Source: Williamsia sp. 1138
Lineage (GTDB): Bacteria; Actinomycetota; Actinomycetes; Mycobacteriales; Mycobacteriaceae
Assembly: GCF_002095435.2 (NCBI RefSeq)
Contig: NZ_MJEJ02000020.1
Location: forward strand, 1 to 49,962
Direction of reading: 5' to 3'
Length of the DNA stretch: 49,962 nt
Under the pieces are notes generated by a model. That model saw only the letters and a program-made list of their open reading frames with translations. It did not search any database and was not told where the DNA came from. Of the stretch, positions 43,838 to 49,962 are shown piece after piece (positions within the stretch are counted from its first letter, which is position 1; every line of letters begins with the position of its first letter). Position numbers and translations under genes: made by a program.

Positions 43838-44497
43838 ATGAGCAAGGGAACATCCGTCGCGGAGATCACCAAGGCCGACGACAATGTGGAGGACCATGAA
43901 TCCACCACGGAGACAAAGGCAGCAGAACCCGTAATCGCCAAGCAGGCGACCGCGGCGAAGTTCGCCGACCGCCCGATTAGGTTGAAGACGATCCTGTCGA
44001 TCGTGCTGGTGGCAGGTTTGGTCGGGCTGAGCGCCTTCTTTGCGTGGCAGTGGCACTCGACATCAGCGGATCTGAACAATATTGAGCAGGGTCAGTCGAA
44101 TGATGCTCGGGCAGAGCAGATTTCTCTCGATTACGCGACGGGCGCGGCCGAGATGAACTTCCAGAGCCCTGACGAGTGGCGCGGACGGCTCACGGCCGGG
44201 ACATCACCCGAGCTGTCGAACCGGCTGGAGCAGGCGGCCACGTCCATGGAGCAGTTGATCCAGCCGTTGCAGTGGACATCCACCGCGACGCCGATCGCAG
44301 CCAAGGTCGAATCCGTCACCGATGGTGTGTACCAGGTCGTGACGTTTGTCGATGTGCTGACGAAGAACACCCAGACGCCGGACGGAACGTCGTCGACCGC
44401 GACCTACAAGATGAGCATCGACAGCAAGAACGGTTGGGTCATCACCGAGATCAGCGGGATGGACCCGGCAATCGACCCGGCAGCGGCGCCCAAGTGA
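43838..44497 (+). CDS. Mce-associated membrane protein
   Basis: The 219-residue protein has a cytoplasmic Glu/Lys-rich N-terminus (about 50 residues), one membrane helix (TILSIVLVAGLVGLSAFFAW), then a SnoaL-like exported domain ending in the conserved WVITEISGMDPA region, as in Mas/OmamA proteins that stabilise Mce complexes. ATG 43838 is preferred because AGGAAAGGAAGG stands about eight bases upstream; the GTG at 43829 overlaps that site. Most mce operons have two or more such genes; only one is present here. Confidence 0.82.
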   Translation: MSKGTSVAEITKADDNVEDHESTTETKAAEPVIAKQATAAKFADRPIRLKTILSIVLVAGLVGLSAFFAWQWHSTSADLNNIEQGQSNDARAEQISLDYATGAAEMNFQSPDEWRGRLTAGTSPELSNRLEQAATSMEQLIQPLQWTSTATPIAAKVESVTDGVYQVVTFVDVLTKNTQTPDGTSSTATYKMSIDSKNGWVITEISGMDPAIDPAAAPK

Positions 44498-44536
44498 CCA
44501 GGCGGAGCGATGGTTCACACCATCTGCGGATTGTGA

Positions 44537-44567
44537 TTGACATCATGTTCATACGCTATGTATGGTC
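44537..44567 (+). promoter_or_regulatory. Operator and promoter of the kinase-mceG unit
   Basis: TTGACA (44537-44542), an 18-base spacer and TATGGT (44561-44566) precede ATG 44574 by seven bases. The operator (44547-44567) reads GTTCATAC, GCTAT, GTATGGTC. Inside it CATAC and GTATG form a perfect palindrome around GCTAT. The layout matches the aldehyde dehydrogenase promoter base for base in spacing. Confidence 0.72.
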
Positions 44568-44573
44568 AATGCT

Positions 44574-45638
44574 ATGAGTGAACTGGTCGGCACAAGCCAA
44601 TTGCCAAGAGCGGTCGAGGATCTGACTCCCGAGTGGCTCAGTGGTGTCCTGTCCACAGGGCGCGGCAGTGTCCAGATCACATCGATGACCGTGGACAGGA
44701 TCATCTGGGGATCGGCGACCAAGGTGTTCGCAACCCTGACATTCGAAGGCGATTCGAAGGGAGTGCCAGAACGCGTCTGCATCAAGGGCGGGTTCGACGA
44801 GCGAAGCCGCGCCTTCGGACTGGGGGCGGCGTACGAGCTCGAGGGCAACTTCTACCGCGACTTGGCGGCAGGATTCGGTGCAGAGGTGCCGGAGTGCTAC
44901 TACGCAGAGGCTGAACCGGAGCAAGGCGTTGTGATCCTCGAAGACCTCACTCTGCGGGGCGCCGAGTTCGGCGACGCGACGAACCTGTGGTCGATCGATG
45001 ACGTCGCGAGTACGCTCGCCGTGCAGGCGGCATGGCATGCGCCACTGTGGGGGAGCAAGAAAGGCGATCACGCGTGGTTGCCGGTCGGATGCCAGGCTGC
45101 GCGGGAGGCCTTCACCGTGATGCTGAGTCCCGAACAATTTCATCCGCTCATCGAACGCGAGGAGATCCCCGCCCTCTCGGTCGGACTCCGCGACGATGCC
45201 CGGGTACGAGCGGGATTCCGGGCGCTCTGGGAACACGACGACAGCTCTGTCCACACCATCAACCACGGCGATGCCCACTTTGCGCAGCTCTATCGGGTGC
45301 CCGGACACGCTCCTGCGTACCTTGATTGGCAGACCGCATGTCTTGCGCCCTGGGCCCACGACGTTTCGTACTTCATGGGATCGGCCTTGAGCGTTGCGGA
45401 CCGGCGAGCGAACGAACGAGAGCTGCTGCAGCACTACGTCGAGGCGTTGCACGCCGCCGGTGGTCCGACGATCGGGCAGGACGACGCGTGGCGTGAGTAC
45501 CGGCTGCATACGCTGCACGGTTTTGCGTGGATGTGTGTTCCGACGGTGATGCAGCCGTCGGAAGTCGTGGCCGCGATGGCCACCCGATACGCCGCTGCCA
45601 TCGAAGATCACGATCCGATCGGTCTACTCCTGGGCTGA
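44574..45638 (+). CDS. Phosphotransferase, ecdysteroid-kinase-like/APH fold
   Basis: The 354 residues have the aminoglycoside-phosphotransferase fold with a catalytic loop HTINHGDAHFAQLYRV (Asp in HGD, but Gln where APH enzymes have Asn) and the metal site YLDWQTACLAPWAHDVSYFM, the pattern of ecdysteroid-kinase-like (EcKL) proteins. Substrates are hydroxylated small molecules. In mammals ACAD10/11 join a related kinase domain with an acyl-CoA dehydrogenase to remove 4-hydroxyl groups from acyl-CoA; by analogy this kinase may work with the fadE pair, which carries the same operator. ATG 44574 follows TATGGT by seven bases, giving a leaderless mRNA. MceG follows after 42 bases. Confidence 0.78.
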   Translation: MSELVGTSQLPRAVEDLTPEWLSGVLSTGRGSVQITSMTVDRIIWGSATKVFATLTFEGDSKGVPERVCIKGGFDERSRAFGLGAAYELEGNFYRDLAAGFGAEVPECYYAEAEPEQGVVILEDLTLRGAEFGDATNLWSIDDVASTLAVQAAWHAPLWGSKKGDHAWLPVGCQAAREAFTVMLSPEQFHPLIEREEIPALSVGLRDDARVRAGFRALWEHDDSSVHTINHGDAHFAQLYRVPGHAPAYLDWQTACLAPWAHDVSYFMGSALSVADRRANERELLQHYVEALHAAGGPTIGQDDAWREYRLHTLHGFAWMCVPTVMQPSEVVAAMATRYAAAIEDHDPIGLLLG

Positions 45639-45680
45639 CCGCCAGGGTAAGTGTCATGACAGAGCGGGAGGAACATTTCA

Positions 45681-46772
45681 GTGGGTGTTGAGGTCAGTGT
45701 TGAGGGGCTTACGAAGTCGTTCGGGTCGCAGAACATCTGGCGGGATGTCTCGCTGACTCTCCCGATGGGTGAGGTGAGTGTGCTGCTGGGCCCGTCGGGT
45801 ACGGGTAAGTCGGTGTTCCTCAAGTCGTTGATCGGTTTGCTGCACCCGGAGCAGGGTTCGGTGATCGTCGATGGCACCGACATCACGAAGTGTTCTTCGC
45901 GTGAGCTGTACGAGATCCGCAAGTTGTTCGGTGTGCTGTTCCAGGACGGTGCGTTGTTCGGGTCGATGAGCCTGTTCGACAACATCGCTTTCCCGCTTCG
46001 TGAGCACACGAAGAAGAAGGAAGACGAAATCCGTCAGATCGTGATGGACAAGATCGAGTTGGTCGGTTTGACCGGTGCGGAGAACAAGCTCCCCGGTGAG
46101 ATCTCCGGCGGTATGCGCAAGCGCGCCGGCCTGGCCCGTGCTCTGGTGCTGGACCCGCAGATCATCTTGTGCGACGAGCCGGACTCGGGTCTGGATCCGG
46201 TGCGTACGGCGTACCTGTCGCAGTTGCTGATCGACATCAACGCGCAGATCGATGCCACGATTTTGATCGTGACCCACAACATTCAGGTCGCTCGTACGGT
46301 TCCGGACAACATCGGCATGCTCTTCCGTAAGGAGCTGGTGATGTTCGGTCCGCGTGAGGTGTTGTTGACCTCGGATGAGCCGGTGGTCGAGCAGTTCCTC
46401 AACGGTCGTCGTATCGGGCCGATCGGTATGTCTGAGGAGAAGGACGACGCGCAGCAGAAGCGTGAGCAGGAGATGGTCGACGCCGGGCATTCTGACGGTG
46501 GTACCGCCGAGGATGTGCGTGGCATCGTTCCGCAGCTGCAGGCCACGCCGGGTCTGCCCGAGCGTCAGGCTGTCGCTCGTCGTCAGGCGCGTGTCCGGGA
46601 GATCCTGCACACCCTGCCCGAGCCTGCGCAGCGTGCGATCGAGGAGAGCTTCGAGGTCGAAGAGGCCGCGCAGGAGAACCAGCGCGAGGCCTACCGCAAG
46701 ACCCACCTGCGGAACGCCGGCTCAGAGGCCGAGACCGAACAGTTTCCGGCGTATCGCGCTGCCCCGGTGTGA
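45681..46772 (+). CDS. mceG: Mce transporter ATPase MceG (Mkl)
   Basis: The 363-residue ABC ATPase energises Mce lipid import. Walker A GPSGTGKS (37-44), ABC signature ISGGMRKRAGLARAL, Walker B IILCDEPDSGLDP and the switch His in IVTHNIQ are intact. The C-terminal extension of about 110 residues (helical, Arg/Glu-rich: ARVREILHTLPEPAQ) is the MceG-specific tail thought to aid stability and subunit contact. GTG 45681 has GGGAGG upstream. Codon use differs from the neighbours: Arg is mostly CGT and Gly often GGT, as in highly expressed genes. In M. tuberculosis mceG is unlinked to mce operons; here it closes the locus. Confidence 0.93.
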   Translation: MGVEVSVEGLTKSFGSQNIWRDVSLTLPMGEVSVLLGPSGTGKSVFLKSLIGLLHPEQGSVIVDGTDITKCSSRELYEIRKLFGVLFQDGALFGSMSLFDNIAFPLREHTKKKEDEIRQIVMDKIELVGLTGAENKLPGEISGGMRKRAGLARALVLDPQIILCDEPDSGLDPVRTAYLSQLLIDINAQIDATILIVTHNIQVARTVPDNIGMLFRKELVMFGPREVLLTSDEPVVEQFLNGRRIGPIGMSEEKDDAQQKREQEMVDAGHSDGGTAEDVRGIVPQLQATPGLPERQAVARRQARVREILHTLPEPAQRAIEESFEVEEAAQENQREAYRKTHLRNAGSEAETEQFPAYRAAPV

Positions 46773-46792
46773 GTGCGCGGCCGATTCCGGTG

Positions 46793-48106
46793 TCAGCGTC
46801 CGTATATCGTTGCCACAAGAAGATTTCCGAGCATGGCGGCAACGGTGGGGGCGTCCTCCAGGTGCTTCTCCCCGGCGAGTGACCCCGCGTAGCTTCTCTC
46901 GATTGTCCAGACGAGTACTGCTGCGAGTTCGCCCGCCGGGGGGCCTTCGAGTGCGAGACCTGAGGCCCGGTCGATATCGATCGCTGATTCGAGGGCGTCG
47001 GCCATCGTTGCTATCGTGCCGAGATAGACGTCCCGCAACTCAGGTCGCCTCGGCCATTCGTGGATTGCATTGCGGACCACGGCGAGGGATCCCGGATCGA
47101 GGTCCAGCCAATTCTGCACCAGCGCACCGGCCTTCGCCGGCTTCGAACGATCCATCGCGGCAAGCGCAGAGAATCCGTCGGCAATCGACACGGCGATCTC
47201 TTGGAAGAGTGCGATGAACGCAGCCTCTTTGCTCCCGAAATAGAAGTAGAAGGTCGCCCGGGAAATGCCGGATCTCTCCAAGATCTTGGCAACGCTCAGG
47301 TCGTCGAGTGATGTCTCCGCGAGCAGGTCTTTGGTCGCCTCCAGGATCACGGATGCTGTTCCGGGGTCGCCTTCCTTCGATGGACTTTCGTATTGAGACG
47401 TGACCGACGGAACGGGGCTCTGAGAGGCCGCTTTTACTCGTTGCGCGCGGGGGCGGCGACGCAGCCGGCTCTTTGGCCGCTGGGTGCCGTAGATGGCGGC
47501 GAAGACGAGTTCGATGATGGAATCGACAGCGGATTCGGGGCCCGGGAGCCGGGGGTCCAGTCCTCTCGTTCCCACGTAGAAGGTGCGCTGGAGGGCACAC
47601 ACCAGTACGGCACCTATGGTGTCCGCGGGAAATCCCTCCGGGGCGTTGCCATTCGCGCGTTCGTAGGTGATCTGCTCGGCGATGGCCGATACGAACTTCT
47701 CCAGGGTGGAGTTCCATGCCGCGGCGAGTGCAGGCTCGCTGTGCATGTGTTCGATCGCTGCGCAGATGACGGCACCGTGCTGCGACCACATCTCGATCGT
47801 CCGACGGAGGGTCGCGTCCATCGCCCGCGCGCGCGACTTACCCAGTTCGGCCTGCCACGGCCCCTCCGAGTAGGTCTCCTCCAAGAACCGGGACAGCATG
47901 GCGATCAGCACGTCGTACTTCGAAGCGAAGTAATGGTAGAAGTTCGCGCGTGACACCCCGGCGCGGGCGATGATCTGCGCCACCGTGATGTCCTGCAGGG
48001 ATGACTCCTTGAGCAGATCTTCGGTTGCTGCGAAAACAGCAACCTCGGCCTTGGTCCGGCCATCGTGGGCACGGGGGCGACGGCGCGCCGCTGGGTTGAC
48101 ACTCAC
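46793..48106 (-). CDS. Tandem-TetR transcriptional regulator (Mce3R-like)
   Basis: The 437 residues have two TetR units: helix-turn-helix 1 about 40-65 (ITVAQIIARAGVSRANFYHY) and 2 about 270-295 (LSVAKILERSGISRATFYFY), joined by a basic linker (KSRLRRRPRAQRVKAA). Both units end in a V/A-xIYG motif, so the protein arose by duplication or fusion of a whole TetR. It is clearly paralogous to the regulator at 32118 (for instance NAIHEWPRRPEL against NAVHEWPRRPEL). GTG 48106 is chosen for its GGAGG ribosome site and for TATCCT seven bases upstream; a frame extending to 48181 would run through its own operator. It is convergent with mceG, 20 bases apart. Confidence 0.9.
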   Translation of the reverse strand: MSVNPAARRRPRAHDGRTKAEVAVFAATEDLLKESSLQDITVAQIIARAGVSRANFYHYFASKYDVLIAMLSRFLEETYSEGPWQAELGKSRARAMDATLRRTIEMWSQHGAVICAAIEHMHSEPALAAAWNSTLEKFVSAIAEQITYERANGNAPEGFPADTIGAVLVCALQRTFYVGTRGLDPRLPGPESAVDSIIELVFAAIYGTQRPKSRLRRRPRAQRVKAASQSPVPSVTSQYESPSKEGDPGTASVILEATKDLLAETSLDDLSVAKILERSGISRATFYFYFGSKEAAFIALFQEIAVSIADGFSALAAMDRSKPAKAGALVQNWLDLDPGSLAVVRNAIHEWPRRPELRDVYLGTIATMADALESAIDIDRASGLALEGPPAGELAAVLVWTIERSYAGSLAGEKHLEDAPTVAAMLGNLLVATIYGR

Positions 48107-48113
48107 GCCTCCG

Positions 48114-48146
48114 AGGATAGCGAATGTCTGAACACAATGACTGGAC
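48114..48146 (-). promoter_or_regulatory. Operator and -10 of the second tandem-TetR gene
   Basis: TATCCT (48114-48119 on the minus strand) is seven bases before GTG 48106. The operator (48126-48146), read on the plus strand, is GTCTGAAC, ACAAT, GACTGGAC. It shares 16 of 21 bases with the aldehyde dehydrogenase site and stands upstream of the -10. No good -35 is seen. Autoregulation is likely. Confidence 0.6.
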
Positions 48147-48233
48147 ACTCGCGCTTCATCGGTGACGACCGCAGTTGACACCGGCGGTAATTATCGGACG
48201 ACGCGTTCCGACGGTGTGTCGGTCGGAGCGCAT

Positions 48234-49962
48234 TTACAGCCAGCGGCGCAGGAGCGCCACGGAATTGTGCGAGGGAAGTCGGTAGTGGTGAGCGGCATTC
48301 GGTGCACAAGAGGCCCGGTCATGACGCACCGCGCAGCAGTGATTGCAGCATCGGAGTGCACCACGCAACCATAGGCTTCGTGGTGCACTCTGGCCGTCTC
48401 GTTGTGAGAGCGGATCCGCGTCCTCCGACGGGGCGCCTGGCGGTGATTCGTCGGGCGATGGGTCGCATGGTGGATCTGGATTGTGGCCGCTGAGTTCTCG
48501 GTTGCGTTGTTCGAGTTGGGCTGTGCGGCGTGCGAGCATGGCCTGGCGGGCCTCGACGAGGGCTTCGTCGGGGTGGTGGGCGCGGTTGACCCTGGGTTGT
48601 CGGTCCGGGTCTAGGAAGGCCGGTGGTATCCAGGCGCAGCGTCCGGCGTCGGGGCCTTCGGTGATCATGATGGTCTGCCACTGATGCTCAGCCGGACCGA
48701 TCAGCTTGTGATGCTGCGGGCATGCCGGGGCCAGGTGCGAAATATCGGTGAGCCCACCGAGCGCCCATTCGACGGTGTGATGAGCCTCGGCCCACATCGC
48801 CGGGTTCGTGCACCCACCGAACGAGCAACCCCGGTGCGCGGCGAACATCGCCAAACGTTGAGCCTCGCTGGCCAACCGCTTCGCCCGGCCCAGGTACAAC
48901 ACTTCGTTGCTGTGGTTGGCGAACACCGCCAATGTCTTGTCGCTACGCGCCAGCAGCTTGATGGCATCGCTGATCGGCAACACCGTGCCCGTCGCGGTAT
49001 AAACAACACCCCTCCCGTACGGACGCATCGGGCCACCGGTCAACGCGGGCAACCACGTCGGGTCCTGCCACTGCGTCCGCGGATCGGGATGCTCCGGCTC
49101 AGGCTCAGATTCCGGTTCCGGCTCGGTCGCTGGCTCAGGCTCCGGATCTAGTACCGGCTCAGGCTCTGGCTCTGGCTCAGGTTCTGGCTCCGGCTCAGGC
49201 TCTGGCGTTGGTTCAGACTCGGACTCTGACTCGGGCTCGGCGGCGGCTTCTTGCTCCCGAAGTGCTTCGTCGAGTTGGTCTTTGGTCATGGTGATGATCA
49301 ACTGCACCGGCAACCCGCGATGAGTCTTGCCGAGCTGTCCGGACTCGAGCAGATACATGAGCATCGCCTTGAGAGCGTCATGATTACGCTGCGACTGCGT
49401 ACGAAGATCATTGTCCGCCGCGGCCTGCAGAACCGCAGGATCCAGTGCCGGGTCATCGGCAGCCCCCGACGGGGACAACTCATCATCGGGATTGTTCATC
49501 CCCGGCGCCGCCCACACCCCCAACATCACTTCCATCAACGCCGTCGTCGTCGGATCCAGATGACCGGCCACCTTCGCCATGAAATCCGTCGCCGGCTTAC
49601 CCAGATCGACACCCCGCTTCTTCGCGCGATCAACATCGTCAGCGAGTTTGCCGTCGGGATCCAAGTAGTCGACGATCCGCTCACCGATCGTCTTGACCTG
49701 CCCCGGCGGATACTTGCGGCACAGATCGGCCAACGCGACCTCGGTGTTCGCGCGCTGCTCGGCATCGATCTTGTGCGGGATATCCGCCATCACCTCGATC
49801 ACCACCCCGACATGATCGAGGTCGATCACACCCGCGGCCAACAACTGCGCTGTTTCCGGGAACCGCGGACCGATCACCTCACCACTCGGAGTCACCGACG
49901 GCGTCAACGCATCCATCGCCTCCACCCGCGCCTTCGCAGCACCCGGGCGCATCCGCGTCATC
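48234..49962 (-). CDS. 13E12-repeat (DUF222) HNH endonuclease domain protein, partial at the window edge
   Basis: The frame runs into the right edge, so the N-terminus is missing or ends within the last codons. The DUF222 domain occupies the first 230 visible residues ([23 protein letters not shown] and ARVEAMDAL). A Glu/Pro repeat linker (about 48 residues) follows. The HNH motif is [25 protein letters not shown] split as CSFGGC and AEAHHTVEW, then [13 protein letters not shown]. Proteins of this kind are multicopy in actinobacteria and perhaps selfish or defence related. The last 85 residues ([17 protein letters not shown] and onward) are Cys/His-rich and unlike family ends, and a perfect hairpin lies inside them, so the natural stop may have been lost. 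Confidence 0.85.
   Translation of the reverse strand, partial: MTRMRPGAAKARVEAMDALTPSVTPSGEVIGPRFPETAQLLAAGVIDLDHVGVVIEVMADIPHKIDAEQRANTEVALADLCRKYPPGQVKTIGERIVDYLDPDGKLADDVDRAKKRGVDLGKPATDFMAKVAGHLDPTTTALMEVMLGVWAAPGMNNPDDELSPSGAADDPALDPAVLQAAADNDLRTQSQRNHDALKAMLMYLLESGQLGKTHRGLPVQLIITMTKDQLDEALREQEAAAEPESESESEPTPEPEPEPEPEPEPEPEPVLDPEPEPATEPEPESEPEPEHPDPRTQWQDPTWLPALTGGPMRPYGRGVVYTATGTVLPISDAIKLLARSDKTLAVFANHSNEVLYLGRAKRLASEAQRLAMFAAHRGCSFGGCTNPAMWAEAHHTVEWALGGLTDISHLAPACPQHHKLIGPAEHQWQTIMITEGPDAGRCAWIPPAFLDPDRQPRVNRAHHPDEALVEARQAMLARRTAQLEQRNRELSGHNPDPPCDPSPDESPPGAPSEDADPLSQRDGQSAPRSLWLRGALRCCNHCCAVRHDRASCAPNAAHHYRLPSHNSVALLRRWL
48354..48390. terminator. Perfect 12-bp hairpin within the tail of the HNH reading frame
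   Basis: GAGTGCACCACG (48354-48365) and CGTGGTGCACTC (48379-48390) are exact reverse complements around a 13-base loop. Such a stem is usually placed after a gene, but here the HNH reading frame runs through it for another 120 bases. It could be the original terminator of that gene. Confidence 0.5.
49110..49253 (-). repeat. Glu-Pro repeat region in the HNH gene
   Basis: A degenerate 6-base repeat (GGCTCA/GGCTCT type, encoding Pro-Glu alternation) runs for about 140 bases. It makes an acidic, extended linker between the DUF222 and HNH domains. Repeats of this sort change length by slippage. Confidence 0.75.

Noticed and set aside
43447-44079. 210-codon minus-strand frame across mceF and the Mce-associated gene
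   Set aside because: It crosses two well-supported genes, lacks a ribosome site and a recognised domain.
45678-46706. 342-codon open frame opposite mceG
   Set aside because: It mirrors the codon bias of mceG, has a composition of His, Arg, Leu and Gln typical of antisense shadows, and matches no family.
21361-48146. Biosynthetic cluster or phage island as an explanation for the locus
   Set aside because: No synthase, integrase, att repeats or phage genes; the content is transport and beta-oxidation.
48107-48181. Upstream extension of the second tandem-TetR gene
   Set aside because: It would include its operator and -10; the GTG at 48106 has a GGAGG site.
49110-49253. Short-period repeats as a possible CRISPR array
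   Set aside because: The period is about six bases, in frame with Pro-Glu codons; there are no unique spacers.

Overview
The window is high-GC DNA from a mycolic-acid actinomycete (order Mycobacteriales, most like Gordonia or a close relative). The signs are a complete actinobacterial mce operon with its own MceG ATPase, an AdaA-AlkA fusion followed by ogt, a 13E12/DUF222 HNH endonuclease, frequent GTG starts and ATGA/GTGA overlaps, and several genes whose -10 box lies 5-8 bases before the start codon (leaderless type). There is no rRNA, tRNA, IS element, phage gene or CRISPR array, so the genus is an inference. No stretch longer than about 300 bases lacks a gene.

Bases 1-21,320 are mostly housekeeping and conserved hypothetical genes: a DUF1707 protein, a SigK-like ECF sigma factor, a 54-residue zinc-ribbon protein, a PfpI/DJ-1 protein, two short-chain dehydrogenases, a Lon-N domain protein, a DUF4190-like membrane protein, a lipoprotein, trhO-cobW, a cell-wall amidase, nadE, a fructosamine-kinase-like protein, a nucleoside phosphorylase, rmuC, ogt, ada-alkA, an AlkZ-like protein, an AI-2E family permease, ychF and a DUF1801 protein. 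Bases 13.5-18.3 kb are rich in DNA-repair functions.

Bases 21,361-48,146 form one coherent accessory locus of about 27 kb. It holds two acyl-CoA dehydrogenases, an acyl-CoA synthetase, a Baeyer-Villiger monooxygenase, an alpha-methylacyl-CoA racemase, an intracellular DUF2236 (Lcp/MpaB-like) oxygenase, a nitroreductase, an alpha/beta hydrolase, an enoyl-CoA hydratase family protein, an aldehyde dehydrogenase, yrbEAB-mceABCDEF plus one Mce-associated protein, a small-molecule kinase and MceG. Two regulators with duplicated TetR units (Mce3R architecture) lie inside it and at its right edge. Eight related 21-bp sites with the half-site pattern GTnnnnAC / GTnnnnnC lie on the promoters of every transcription unit in the locus, including those of both regulators. 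Five of these promoters share a rigid layout: -35, 18 bases, a TATGGT-like -10, 6 or 7 bases, then the start codon. One of those starts is a 27-codon leader ORF overlapping the aldehyde dehydrogenase start by four bases.

The gene set reads as import (YrbE/Mce/MceG) and degradation of a hydrophobic, methyl-branched, probably isoprenoid or steroid-like substrate. Oxidative C=C cleavage would give aldehyde and ketone ends. The aldehyde dehydrogenase, and the monooxygenase followed by the hydrolase, would handle those ends. CoA activation, racemisation at the methyl branch and beta-oxidation would follow. The substrate is inference; the operators, promoters and gene families are read from the sequence. 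The right end of the window is a DUF222/HNH endonuclease gene that runs off the edge.
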